Shown: positions 6,367 to 14,985 of the stretch, in pieces
Layout of the letters: each line of letters begins with the position of its first letter
Numbering within the stretch: the stretch's first letter is position 1
NCBI RefSeq assembly: GCF_015905305.1
Contig: NZ_JADZLQ010000001.1
Location: 1,884,599 to 1,948,598 of the forward strand
Direction of reading: 5' to 3'
Origin: Pinirhizobacter soli
GTDB taxonomy: Bacteria > Pseudomonadota > Gammaproteobacteria > Xanthomonadales > Rhodanobacteraceae
Length of the DNA: 64,000 nucleotides
The notes under the pieces: model-generated
Databases searched by the model: none
What the model was told of the DNA's origin: nothing
What the model saw: only the letters and a program-made list of their open reading frames with translations
Translations under genes and position numbers: made by a program

Positions 6367-8499
6367 GTGAAACGAAGCCACCTCGCCCTCTGGGCCAGCC
6401 TTGCGATGACCGGAATGACCTACGCCCAACCTCCCGCCCAGCCGGCCGCGCCCGCCAAGGCCGCCGCAAGTGCCAGCGACGATGCCTATCTGTGGCTTGA
6501 AGACATCGACGCGACAAAGTCCATGGACTGGGTCAAGGCGCGCGACGCCGACACGGTAAAGAAATACGGAAGCTCCACCGAGTTCGCCGTGATGCAGGCG
6601 CAGTTGCTGGAGGTGCTCGATTCCGAAGCACGCATCCCGATGGTCACCAAGATCGGCGACCACTTCTACAACCTGTGGAAAGACAAGGCCAACCCGCGCG
6701 GCGTATGGCGACGTACCACGCTCGATGAATACCGCAAGGACAAACCGGCCTGGGAAACGGTGATCGACATCGATGCGCTGGGCAAGTCAGAGAACACCAA
6801 TTGGGTGTGGCACGGCGCGCAATGCCTGAAGCCCGACTACAAGCGCTGCCTGGTGTCGTTGTCGCGCGGTGGCGCCGATGCCGATGTCGTGCGTGAGTTC
6901 GATCTCACCACCAAGAGTTTCATCAAGGACGGCTTCACCCTTCCCGAGGCCAAGAGCCAGGTGGCCTGGCGCGACCTGGACACCATCTACGTCGCCACCG
7001 ATTTCGGCCCGGGCTCGATGACCGAATCAAGCTACCCACGCATCGTCAAGGAGTGGAAGCGCGGCACGCCGCTGGCTTCGGCGGCCCTGGTGTACGAGGG
7101 AAAATCCACCGACATGTCGATCTCGGCGTTTCGCGATCAGACCCCGGGGTTCGAACGCGACTTCGTGCAGCGTGCACTGGCCTTCTACGACGACGAGCTG
7201 TACCTGCGCGGCAAGGACGGCAAGCTCGCCAAGGTCGACGTGCCCGACGACGCGGTCACCGACATCCAGCGCGAATGGCTGCTGGTGCAGCCGCGTACGC
7301 CGTGGAAGGTCGGTGGCAAGACCTACCCCTCCGGCTCGCTGCTGGCAACGCACCTTGACGACTACATGGCGGGCAAGCGCGATATCACCGTGCTCTTCAC
7401 GCCTAACGAGCATCAGTCGCTGGCCAGTCATTCGTGGACGAAGAACCACCTGATCGTCACCGTGATGAACGATGTGGTGAGCCAGCTCACCGTGTACACG
7501 CCGCCCAAGGATGGCAAGTGCGCCTGGACTCATGCCCCGCTCGGCGGCGCGCCGGCCTTGTCGTCGATCGACGCCTCGGGCATCGATGCCGACGACAGCG
7601 ATGATTACTTCCTGGTCTCCAATGGCTTCCTGCAACCGGCCACGCTCTACTACGGCACCGTCGGCGGCACGCAGGAGGCGATCAAGCACGCCCCGGTGTT
7701 CTTCGATGCCTCGGGTCTTCAGGTGAGCCAGCACTTCGTGAAGTCGAAGGACGGCACGCGGGTGCCGTACTTCCAGATCGCGCCCAAATCGATGAAGCTC
7801 GATGGCAGCCATCCGACGCTGGTGTACGGCTACGGCGGCTTTGAGATTTCACTGGAGCCGGCGTACTCCGGCGGCATGGGCCGGGCCTGGCTTAGCCATG
7901 GCGGCATCTACGTGATCGCCAACATCCGCGGTGGCGGCGAGTACGGCCCGCGCTGGCACCAGGCGGCGCTGAAGGCGAACCGCCTGCGTGCGTACGAAGA
8001 TTTCGCCGCCGTTTCCCAGGACCTGATCGACCGCAAGGTCACCTCGCCCAAGCACATGGGCATGATGGGCGGCAGCAACGGCGGCCTCCTGGCCGGCAAC
8101 ATGCTCACGCTCTACCCGCAGCTCTACGGCGCGGTGGTGAGCCAGGTGGCCTTGCTGGACATGAAGCGCTACACCCACCTCTCCGCCGGCGCTTCCTGGA
8201 TGGCCGAATACGGCGATCCGGATAAACCAGCGGAGTGGGCCTTCATCCAGAAATTCTCGCCGTACCAGAACGTCAAACCCGGGGTGAAGTACCCGCCGGT
8301 GCTGTTCACCACCTCCACCCGCGACGACCGCGTGGGCCCGGTGCACGCCCGCAAGATGGCAGCCAAGATGCAGGACTTCGGCTACGACGCCAGCTTCTAC
8401 GAAAACATCGAGGGCGGCCACGGCGCGGCGGCAGACAACAAGCAGTCGGCCTTCATGAATGCCCTGGGCTACAGCTTCCTGTGGGATCACCTGAAGTAG
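6367..8499 (+). CDS. Secreted prolyl oligopeptidase family serine peptidase (S9)
   Basis: A 710-residue S9-family peptidase that cleaves short peptides after proline or in a related specificity. A signal peptide (MKRSHLALWASLAMTGMTYA) and a Pro/Ala-rich spacer precede the conserved YLWLEDID segment. The middle (~60-420) is the beta-propeller region. The catalytic domain shows GYGGFEISLEP, the nucleophile in MGGSNGGLLAGN, the Asp in TSTRDDRVGPVHARK, and the His in EGGHGAAADNK. Start GTG 6367 is chosen for its GGGGA site and immediate signal peptide; the frame is open from 6310. A clean terminator follows. Likely periplasmic. Confidence 0.92.
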   Translation: MKRSHLALWASLAMTGMTYAQPPAQPAAPAKAAASASDDAYLWLEDIDATKSMDWVKARDADTVKKYGSSTEFAVMQAQLLEVLDSEARIPMVTKIGDHFYNLWKDKANPRGVWRRTTLDEYRKDKPAWETVIDIDALGKSENTNWVWHGAQCLKPDYKRCLVSLSRGGADADVVREFDLTTKSFIKDGFTLPEAKSQVAWRDLDTIYVATDFGPGSMTESSYPRIVKEWKRGTPLASAALVYEGKSTDMSISAFRDQTPGFERDFVQRALAFYDDELYLRGKDGKLAKVDVPDDAVTDIQREWLLVQPRTPWKVGGKTYPSGSLLATHLDDYMAGKRDITVLFTPNEHQSLASHSWTKNHLIVTVMNDVVSQLTVYTPPKDGKCAWTHAPLGGAPALSSIDASGIDADDSDDYFLVSNGFLQPATLYYGTVGGTQEAIKHAPVFFDASGLQVSQHFVKSKDGTRVPYFQIAPKSMKLDGSHPTLVYGYGGFEISLEPAYSGGMGRAWLSHGGIYVIANIRGGGEYGPRWHQAALKANRLRAYEDFAAVSQDLIDRKVTSPKHMGMMGGSNGGLLAGNMLTLYPQLYGAVVSQVALLDMKRYTHLSAGASWMAEYGDPDKPAEWAFIQKFSPYQNVKPGVKYPPVLFTTSTRDDRVGPVHARKMAAKMQDFGYDASFYENIEGGHGAAADNKQSAFMNALGYSFLWDHLK

Positions 8500-8522
8500 T
8501 TCGCAGACTCACCGGACGATCG

Positions 8523-8549
8523 AAAAGGCCGCCTTCGGGCGGCTTTTTC
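8523..8549 (+). terminator. Intrinsic terminator after the S9 peptidase gene
   Basis: The hairpin GCCGCC-TTCG-GGCGGC (8528-8543) is followed by five T and preceded by four A. Confidence 0.9.
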
Positions 8550-8622
8550 TTGCACCGCGTCTGGACAGGCGGCACGCGGTGGTGCGACGGTTGCCATCTG
8601 CCGCCCTGCCTGAAGGCTAGCC

Positions 8623-9816
8623 ATGGATCACTTCATCCCCTCGCGCCGCCACTTCATGGGTCTGCTCGGCGTCACCGCGGCGGCGGCGTTTGCCCCGTTG
8701 CGGGCCACGGATCTGCAGCTGCCTTTCGACAACGGCAAGCGGCGGTTGGTGGAAGGTGTCGAAGGCAAGGGGCAGATGATTTTGCAGCGTACCCGCGCAC
8801 CGTTGCTCGAGACACCGTTCGAGGTTTATGACCAAGGGTTGATCACGCCCGTCGATCGCTTCTATGTGCGCTGGCACACCGCCAGTGCGCCACGCCAGAT
8901 CGACACCCCCGCCTTCCGCGTGCACGTGCATGGCCATGTCGAGCGCGAACTGTCACTCACCCTGGCGGACATAAGCTCGCTGCCGGCCAGGGAAATCACC
9001 GCGGTAAGCCAGTGCGCCGGCAATTCCCGGGGATTCTCCGATCCCCGCGTACCCGGCGCGCAATGGGGCAACGGGGCGATGGGCAACGCCGTGTGGCGCG
9101 GGGTGAGCTTGCGTCAGGTGCTCGACCGCGCCGGGGTGAAAGCAGGCGCAGTGGCGATCCGCTTCCGTGGTTTGGATGCCATGCCACCTCAGTTCGGGAA
9201 ATCGCTTGCCGTGGATGTCGCGCGAAACGACGATGTCCTGCTGGCCACCCACATGAACGGCCAGCCGCTGCCATGGGTCCACGGCTTTCCGCTGCGCCTG
9301 GTCGTCCCGGGCTGGTTCGCCACCTATTGGGTGAAGACGTTAAGCGACATCGAAGTTCTCGACACCGAGGACGACAACTACTGGATGGCCAAGGCCTACC
9401 GCATACCCACCACGCCCGACGGCAGCACCACACCCGGAGCGCCTGCAGGTGCCACCACGCCGATCAGTACCATGCCGCCGCGTTCGTTCGTCACCAATCT
9501 GCATGACGGTGACCGGCTGCGCGCCCACAGCACGCAAGTGATCCGGGGCATCGCCTTCAGCGGCAAAGGCGCCATTGCCCGCGTGGAGTGGTCTGCAGAT
9601 GGTCATGCCTGGCACCGCTGCCAGCTCGATAGCGAAGGGGGCAAGTACGGATTCCGCCGCTGGCACGCACAAATGCCGGTAGGGGCCGCCGGCCAGCAAC
9701 GATTGCTGGTGCGCGCCACCGATGCCGGCGGCAACGTGCAACCGCCAACAGCAGGCTGGAACCCCGGCGGGTTCATGCGCAATGTCGTGGAATCGTTGAA
9801 TCTGGTGGTCGCATGA
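8623..9816 (+). CDS. sorA: Molybdopterin-dependent sulfite oxidase-like protein (SorA type)
   Basis: A 397-residue periplasmic molybdoenzyme of the sulfite oxidase family. A twin-arginine signal (SRRHFMGLLGVTAAAAFA) implies folded export with its cofactor. The molybdenum-ligand cysteine is in SQCAGNSRG (about residue 130). The dimerisation/Ig-like domain is visible from ~285 (RSFVTNLHDGDRL) to the end. The following gene encodes a one-haem cytochrome c and overlaps by ATGA, the arrangement of the SorAB sulfite dehydrogenase. Sulfite to sulfate with electrons passed to the cytochrome is therefore the best guess, but related enzymes act on other substrates. AAGG precedes the ATG. Confidence 0.8.
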   Translation: MDHFIPSRRHFMGLLGVTAAAAFAPLRATDLQLPFDNGKRRLVEGVEGKGQMILQRTRAPLLETPFEVYDQGLITPVDRFYVRWHTASAPRQIDTPAFRVHVHGHVERELSLTLADISSLPAREITAVSQCAGNSRGFSDPRVPGAQWGNGAMGNAVWRGVSLRQVLDRAGVKAGAVAIRFRGLDAMPPQFGKSLAVDVARNDDVLLATHMNGQPLPWVHGFPLRLVVPGWFATYWVKTLSDIEVLDTEDDNYWMAKAYRIPTTPDGSTTPGAPAGATTPISTMPPRSFVTNLHDGDRLRAHSTQVIRGIAFSGKGAIARVEWSADGHAWHRCQLDSEGGKYGFRRWHAQMPVGAAGQQRLLVRATDAGGNVQPPTAGWNPGGFMRNVVESLNLVVA

Positions 9817-10124
9817 AAGCCTCCTTGCTGGGCTTCGCACTCGCCATCGCGCCTGTCGCCGTGTCGGCGCAAGGCGCCGAACCGCCCTTGCCGTTGACCG
9901 GCGCGCCGCCTGCCGCGGCCGTCTGCGTTGCCTGCCATTCATCGGAAATGATCGACTACCAGCCGCGCCTTACCCTGGCCCAATGGCGCGCCACGGTACT
10001 GAAGATGAAGACCGCATACGGCGCCCCGGTGGCCGACAAGGACGTCGACGACATCGCCAATTGGCTTGCCTCGCGCCAGGTGAACGCCGGTCAGGCTGCT
10101 GCGGGGTCGCGCCGATTGCCGTAA
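9813..10124 (+). CDS. sorB: Mono-haem cytochrome c, SorB-like partner of the molybdoenzyme
   Basis: A 103-residue protein with a signal peptide (MKASLLGFALAIAPVAVSA) and one haem-binding site CVACH near residue 37. It ends in a short c-type cytochrome fold with KMKTAYGAP, where the methionine is a candidate axial ligand, and a final IANWLASR helix. It overlaps the molybdoenzyme gene by four bases, so it is probably its electron acceptor, as SorB is for SorA. The stop is only 34 bases before ppa, so read-through into ppa is possible. Confidence 0.8.
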   Translation: MKASLLGFALAIAPVAVSAQGAEPPLPLTGAPPAAAVCVACHSSEMIDYQPRLTLAQWRATVLKMKTAYGAPVADKDVDDIANWLASRQVNAGQAAAGSRRLP

Positions 10125-10158
10125 ACTGGCCGTTTTCCGCGCTTTCCAAGGACATCCC

Positions 10159-10707
10159 ATGGGCCTTCACCTGGTCGCCGCCGGACGCAACGTGCCGGAC
10201 GAAATCAACGTCATCATCGAAATCCCCAAGGATGCCGAGCCCGTCAAGTACGAGGTGGACAAGGAAAGCGGCGCGATCTTCGTCGACCGCATCCTTTCTA
10301 CGCCCATGCGTTATCCCTGCAATTACGGCTACGTGCCGGGCACCCTGGGCGGTGACGGCGATCCGCTGGACGCCCTGGTGATCCTGCCGTTGCCGCTGGT
10401 ACCGGGCTCGGTGATCCGCTGCCACCCGGTGGGCATGCTGAAGATGACCGACGAAGCCGGCGCCGACGAGAAGCTGGTGGTGGTTCCGGTGGACAAGGTG
10501 TTCGCCGGCTACGCCCACATCAAGGACATCAAGGCCGTGTCGGGCCATTGGCTTGAGCGCATCGGCCACTTCTTCGAGCATTACAAGGATCTTGAGAAGG
10601 GCAAGTGGGTCAAGATCGATGGCTGGGTCGGCGCCGAAGAGGCCAAGGCGGAGATCATCGCCGGTGCCAAGCGCTACCAGGACGACAAGGGCCCGAAGGC
10701 GGTCTGA
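10159..10707 (+). CDS. ppa: Soluble inorganic pyrophosphatase
   Basis: A 182-residue family I inorganic pyrophosphatase that hydrolyses PPi in the cytoplasm and drives biosynthetic reactions. Characteristic segments are EIPKDAEPVKYEVDKESG, RYPCNYGYVPGTL and the metal-binding GDGDPLDALV. The length is typical. An AAGGA site precedes the ATG. A TAAACT sequence at about 10122-10127 could serve as a -10 box for its own promoter at the end of the cytochrome gene. A strong terminator follows. The genome also has a membrane pyrophosphatase (at 2), so PPi can be spent either as heat or as ion gradient. Confidence 0.97.
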   Translation: MGLHLVAAGRNVPDEINVIIEIPKDAEPVKYEVDKESGAIFVDRILSTPMRYPCNYGYVPGTLGGDGDPLDALVILPLPLVPGSVIRCHPVGMLKMTDEAGADEKLVVVPVDKVFAGYAHIKDIKAVSGHWLERIGHFFEHYKDLEKGKWVKIDGWVGAEEAKAEIIAGAKRYQDDKGPKAV

Positions 10708-10726
10708 GTACGCCAATGGCTGCATG

Positions 10727-10756
10727 AAAAAAGGGGCGCGAAAGCGCCCCTTTTTT
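10727..10756 (+). terminator. Bidirectional intrinsic terminator after ppa
   Basis: Arms AGGGGCGC and GCGCCCCT around GAAA are flanked by A6 and T6, so it can end both ppa (+) and the DUF2333 gene (-), whose stop is at 10777. Confidence 0.93.
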
Positions 10757-10776
10757 GTTGCGGCGTGAGTGACCGG

Positions 10777-11805
10777 TTACCCGCGCTTGAGCAGTTCGCG
10801 CAGGTCGATCAACGCTGCGTTGGCGCGCGAGACGTAGTTGGCCATGACCAGCGAGTGATTGGCGAAGAAGCCGAACGGCGAGCCATTCAAGATGATGGGG
10901 CTTGCGACCGGCTTCTGCGCTTCCTCCAGTTCACGGATCACCTGCTGCAGGCCGACGTCGGCGTTCTTGTCCTTCAACACCGGACCGAAATCCTTCTGGA
11001 AGGCACGCAGCTGCACCAGCAGCGTCCAGGTATAACCGCGCGCTTCGTAGAAGTTATCGTCGATCTTCGACCATGGTGTCTTGATCATCTTGCCGCCGTC
11101 GGGCGCGGTGGTGACTTCCACCTTGTCGGCCTGGTCGGCGCTGGGCACCGTGTCCAGGCGAATCTGCCCGACGCTCGCCGACAGCCGCTGCGACAACGAC
11201 CCGAGCCGGCCTGAAGCCACTTGCAGGTAATCGGCCAGGTTGTCGGCACGAGCGTAGAAATGCGCGTTGCCTTCGTCCTTGTCGCCCAGGCGTTGCAGGT
11301 AGCCTTCCAGGTGGTCCACGGCCTTGCGCAGCTGGCTTTCGGTGCTTGGCAGCAGCCAGCGGTCGTTGGGGGAATTGAGTAGCGGATCGGCCTCGGCCAG
11401 GTCCGGATCTTCGGTCGATTGCGTCTGCGAACGGCTGAAATCGTTACGCAGGGCGCGGACGAGGTCACGCGAGGCGGTGAGCGAGCCGAATTCCCAGTTG
11501 GGCATGTTGTCCATGAACACGCCGGGAGGCAGCTTGTCGTTGCTGAGATACCCGCCACGCTTGTCCATCAGCGTATCGACCGAATCGATCAGCGCCACCG
11601 TGGTGGTGGCGCCAGCGTTGACCGGCTGCTTGAGCTCCGTGGCACGGGCGGCCGCGGCTTTTACCGGGTCGAAGGATTCAGGCTCCTTGTCCCACCACCA
11701 CATCACGGCCAGGTCCACCACCACCAGCGCGATGATCAGTGCCAGGACGGTACGGATCAGCCCCGTACGGCGAGGACGGGATGACGTGGGCGTGGTGGCA
11801 TCCAT
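10777..11805 (-). CDS. DUF2333 family membrane-anchored protein
   Basis: A 342-residue protein matching DUF2333. A short basic N-terminus (SRPRRTGLIR) leads into one transmembrane helix (TVLALIIALVVVDLAVMWWW, about 20-40). A large periplasmic domain follows with LPPGVFMDNMPNWEFG and a C-terminal LNGSPFGFFANHSLVMANYV block. Its function is not known. A TATTAG/TAGACT sequence about 40 bases before the ATG (around 11839-11847, minus strand) could be its own promoter. It lies 69 bases downstream of the TetR gene on the same strand, so co-transcription is also possible. Confidence 0.88.
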   Translation of the reverse strand: MDATTPTSSRPRRTGLIRTVLALIIALVVVDLAVMWWWDKEPESFDPVKAAAARATELKQPVNAGATTTVALIDSVDTLMDKRGGYLSNDKLPPGVFMDNMPNWEFGSLTASRDLVRALRNDFSRSQTQSTEDPDLAEADPLLNSPNDRWLLPSTESQLRKAVDHLEGYLQRLGDKDEGNAHFYARADNLADYLQVASGRLGSLSQRLSASVGQIRLDTVPSADQADKVEVTTAPDGGKMIKTPWSKIDDNFYEARGYTWTLLVQLRAFQKDFGPVLKDKNADVGLQQVIRELEEAQKPVASPIILNGSPFGFFANHSLVMANYVSRANAALIDLRELLKRG

Positions 11806-11874
11806 GACGGGCGCTCCGGTAACGGGTTCGGACCTTGAGTCTAATACGCAGGCGCCGCGGGGAATTCCAAACGA

Positions 11875-12525
11875 CTAGCGGGGACCGTAGGCCCGAATGA
11901 ACATGTCTACGGCAGCCGCTGCCGTGGCACTGACTTCTTCGGCGAACTCGTATTTGCAGTCTTCGCAGCCGAACAGGCGGCGGAGCACCATGTCGCCCTT
12001 GAGCAAGGCCAGGAACTGGCCCGACGCGCGCGATACGTTCTCGATCTGCAGCTCGCCGTCGTCGACGGCACGTTGCAGGAGCTCGGCCACCAGCTTCTGC
12101 ATCCGCGCCGGGCCCTCTTCCCATACCAGACGGCCGAAGCGGGGGTTGCCCTGCTGGCAATCGGACATGATGGCGCGGAAGGCGCCCACGGTATCGGCGT
12201 TGGTTTCAGCCAGCGCGTGGCGCTGGGCGATCTCGGTGAGGATGTCGCGAATGCCCACTTCCGGCCGCTTGGTGAAGAGCTCGGCGGGCAGTTTGTCCTG
12301 CACGTGGGCGCGGATCACTTCACGGAAGAGGTTGTCCTTGTCGCCGAAATGGCTGTAGACAGTGAGCTTGGACACGCCGGCAGCCGCCGCCACGGCATCC
12401 ATCGAGGTGCCGTTGAAGCTGGACTGGGCGAAAAGGTTACGGGCGGCGTCCAAAATGAGCGCACGCTTCTCCATGTCCTTGGGGCGGCCGGGGCCCTGGG
12501 GCTTGGGTTTAAGGCTGGCGTTCAT
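11875..12525 (-). CDS. TetR/AcrR family transcriptional regulator
   Basis: A 216-residue repressor-type regulator. Residues ~18-65 form the TetR helix-turn-helix (RALILDAARNLFAQSSFNGT, then VAAAAGVSKLTVYSHFGDKD). The C-terminal ligand-binding part resembles the AefR-like TetR_C group (FGRLVWEEGPARMQ). A basic, proline-rich tail (KPKPQGPGRPKDMEKR) precedes the DNA-binding domain, as is common in that group. The gene is divergent from the PIMT-tolC pair. TetR regulators often control the neighbouring efflux gene, so tolC is a plausible target, but no operator was recognised. Confidence 0.92.
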   Translation of the reverse strand: MNASLKPKPQGPGRPKDMEKRALILDAARNLFAQSSFNGTSMDAVAAAAGVSKLTVYSHFGDKDNLFREVIRAHVQDKLPAELFTKRPEVGIRDILTEIAQRHALAETNADTVGAFRAIMSDCQQGNPRFGRLVWEEGPARMQKLVAELLQRAVDDGELQIENVSRASGQFLALLKGDMVLRRLFGCEDCKYEFAEEVSATAAAAVDMFIRAYGPR

Positions 12526-12824
12526 GGGTGCACCTTCACAAGCAGACGTCTCAAGTTTATTATACGCGGCGGTTCAGTATTTTGCAGGTGGGGCCGAAAG
12601 CGATCAGCCTTACGATGGTTTCGTATGTTCTGGCGCCCAGCCCCGGGGGCAAGTGCCTGCGGGCCGGCGGTTAAGCTGCGGGTGGGACATGTGACGCAAG
12701 TCAGGGGCGTCCGGTGACTTCCGGCACTTCGGTCACGAACCCCGAACAATAATGCTTGCGATTGTCGCCTCGGCGCTAAGCGCTTATGCTTTCAGACCTT
12801 TTTACCGCGCATCAGGACACTCCC
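12526..12824. other. Divergent spacer between tetR and PIMT-tolC
   Basis: This 299-bp stretch holds no gene I can support. It contains a perfect TATAAT on the minus strand (12564-12559), about 35 bases before the tetR start and a likely -10 box for it. A weaker AACAAT/AATAAT around 12745-12752 on the plus strand may serve the PIMT gene. No clear palindromic operator was found. Confidence 0.5.
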
Positions 12825-13484
12825 ATGGCGATGAATTTCGAACAGGCCCGCACCAACATGGTGGAAAACCAGGTGCGCCCCTGGGAAGTGCTGGACATGC
12901 GCGTCCTGGACGTGCTTTCCAGCGTTCAGCGCGAGGATTTCGTCGATCCGGCCCACCGCAATCTGGCTTTTGCCGATCTGGAGCTGCCCCTGGGCCATGG
13001 CGAGGTGATGATGAAGCCGGTGGTGGAAGGCCGCGTGCTGCAGGCGCTGGAGCTCCAGCCGGAGCACCGGGTGCTTGAGATCGGTACCGGCGCGGGCTTC
13101 TTGACCGCGTGCATGGCCCGCCTGTCGGCCCATGTCACCTCGGTGGACATCCATCCGGACTTCACCAGCCGCGCCGCCGAACGGCTGGCCCGCGCCGGCA
13201 TCACCAATGTCACCCTGGAAACCGCCGAGGCCGTGCTCGCCTGGCAGCCGGGCGGCGTATTCGACGCGGTTGTGATCACCGGTGCCACGGCCGAACTTCC
13301 TTCCCGTTTCATCCACTGGGTCAAGCCCGGCGGCCGTATTTTCGCCATCCTCGGTCAGTCGCCCGCGCAGAGCGCGGTGCTGGTGACGCACGAGGGCGAA
13401 GGGCTCCAACGCAGCGAATCGCTGTTCGAAACCGATTTGCCGTACCTGGCGCATGCCGCGCCGTCACGTCAGTTCGTGCTTTGA
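12825..13484 (+). CDS. Protein-L-isoaspartate O-methyltransferase family protein
   Basis: A 219-residue class I SAM-dependent methyltransferase of the PIMT family, which repairs isoaspartate in aged proteins by carboxyl methylation. It starts with the family-typical MNFEQARTNMVENQVRPWEV and has the SAM-binding motif VLEIGTGAGFLTA. Start ATG 12825 has an AGGA site seven bases upstream; the frame is open from 12786 without such support. Its position directly upstream of tolC is a conserved Xanthomonadales pairing and suggests co-transcription. The short distance (48 bases) and the SD of tolC fit an operon. Confidence 0.9.
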   Translation: MAMNFEQARTNMVENQVRPWEVLDMRVLDVLSSVQREDFVDPAHRNLAFADLELPLGHGEVMMKPVVEGRVLQALELQPEHRVLEIGTGAGFLTACMARLSAHVTSVDIHPDFTSRAAERLARAGITNVTLETAEAVLAWQPGGVFDAVVITGATAELPSRFIHWVKPGGRIFAILGQSPAQSAVLVTHEGEGLQRSESLFETDLPYLAHAAPSRQFVL

Positions 13485-13532
13485 GCCGCCCGTTTTCAAA
13501 TACCTTTTAAATATCACCCGAAGAGGCACACC

Positions 13533-14927
13533 ATGCGTTTGAAGCTCCTGACCCTGGCGATGGCCCTGGCCGCGGCACCGCTGACCAGCCATTCCGAGGA
13601 TCTGCTCGACGCGTATCGGCAGGCCCGCGCGAACGATCCCACCCTTGCCCAGGCCGACGCCCAGCGTCTTGGCCAGCACGAAACCGTGGTGCAGAACCGC
13701 GCACTGCTGCTGCCGCAGGTGGATGCAAGCCTGTCGCTGAACCAGACGCAGGGTGCGGGTAATCGGGGTACGCCTGAATTCAACAACGACGGCACGCCAG
13801 TGCTCGATGGCGCGGGCGCTCAAGTCGTCGCCCCGAACACCGGCTGGCTGCGGTCACGCAACCAGTCGCTGAATGTCAGCCAGTCGGTAATGGACTTCAG
13901 CCTGTACGCCAACCTCAAGGCATCGCGCTCGCTCGATGCCGCGCAGGAAGCCAGCTACCAGGCATCCCTGCAGCAGTTGGCCACGCGCACGGCCACTGCC
14001 TACTTCCAGGTGCTGACCAACATGGACGCGCTGGCCTTCTCCAAGGCCAACGAGCAGGCCCTGGCCCGTCAGCTGGAGCAGGCGCAGCAGCGCTTCGATG
14101 TTGGCCTGTCGGCGATCACCGACGTGCAGGATGCCAAGGCCCAGCACGATACCTCGGTGGCCTCTGTCATCGTGGCCGACAACACGCTTGCTGATTCGCG
14201 CGAAGCGCTGACACAGATCACCGGCCAGCCGGTAGGTGAGCTGAAGAAGTTGCGCGAAGACCTGCCTATGACGCCACCCGCGCCGAACGATCCGAAAACC
14301 TGGGTGGACACCGCCATGCATTACAGCCCGACGGTGGCATCGGCGCAGTTCCAGGTGGAATCGTCCGAAGCCTCGATCAACGCCGCGCGTGCGGGTCACT
14401 TGCCGACTATCAACGCTACCGCCGGCTGGGGACGAACCAGCCAGTGGGCGCAGAACGGCGGCACCGACCTCAACAGCTCCACGGGCGGCACCAACAACCA
14501 TCCGGCCACCACGGTCGGTGTGACGCTGTCCATCCCCATCTTCTCCGGTGGCGCGACGCAGTCGCGCGTCCGCCAGGCCATCTTTAACCGCGATGCCTCG
14601 CAGGACGTGCTCGAAATCACGCGCCGCCAGGTCACCCGCGACACGCTGAACTTCTACCGTTCGGTGGTGGCCGGCATCAGCCAGGTGGAAGCCACCAAGG
14701 CGGCGGTGACCTCCTCGCAGAGCGCCCGCGATGCCACGCAAGCCGGTTTCGAAGTGGGTACTCGTACAATCGTCGACGTGCTGATTGCCCAGCAGAATCT
14801 GACCCAGGCATTGTCGAACTACTCACAGTCCCGCCACCAGTTTGTGCTGAACAAGCTGCTCTTGAAGCAGACTGCCGGCGAAGTGGACATCAAGGATTTG
14901 GAAGCAGTAAACGCGCTGCTTCAGTAA
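13533..14927 (+). CDS. tolC: TolC family outer-membrane efflux/secretion channel
   Basis: A 464-residue outer-membrane factor that forms the exit duct for tripartite efflux pumps and type I secretion. A signal peptide (MRLKLLTLAMALAAAPLTSHS) is followed by the typical DLLDAYRQARANDPTLAQA start of TolC repeat 1. The second repeat shows ARAGHLPTINATAGWG and VGVTLSIPIFSGGATQSRV. Length and the two-repeat organisation are normal. A GAAGAGG ribosome-binding site precedes the ATG. The inner-membrane and adaptor partners are not in the window. Downstream lies a perfect palindrome before the convergent waaA. Confidence 0.95.
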   Translation: MRLKLLTLAMALAAAPLTSHSEDLLDAYRQARANDPTLAQADAQRLGQHETVVQNRALLLPQVDASLSLNQTQGAGNRGTPEFNNDGTPVLDGAGAQVVAPNTGWLRSRNQSLNVSQSVMDFSLYANLKASRSLDAAQEASYQASLQQLATRTATAYFQVLTNMDALAFSKANEQALARQLEQAQQRFDVGLSAITDVQDAKAQHDTSVASVIVADNTLADSREALTQITGQPVGELKKLREDLPMTPPAPNDPKTWVDTAMHYSPTVASAQFQVESSEASINAARAGHLPTINATAGWGRTSQWAQNGGTDLNSSTGGTNNHPATTVGVTLSIPIFSGGATQSRVRQAIFNRDASQDVLEITRRQVTRDTLNFYRSVVAGISQVEATKAAVTSSQSARDATQAGFEVGTRTIVDVLIAQQNLTQALSNYSQSRHQFVLNKLLLKQTAGEVDIKDLEAVNALLQ

Positions 14928-14947
14928 ACAGCAGTAGCAAGCAAGCC

Positions 14948-14973
14948 GGGGTCAGAGTTAAAACTCTGACCCC
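14948..14973. repeat. REP-like perfect palindrome between tolC and waaA
   Basis: GGGGTCAGAGTT (14948-14959) and AACTCTGACCCC (14962-14973) are perfect 12-base arms separated by AA. GGGGTCAGAG-type palindromes are known as interspersed REP-like repeats and as ends of elements handled by REP-associated tyrosine transposases. Here it sits between two convergent stop codons and may also act as a shared transcript end. It has no T-tract. Confidence 0.6.
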
Positions 14974-14985
14974 CGCCTTCCGCAG

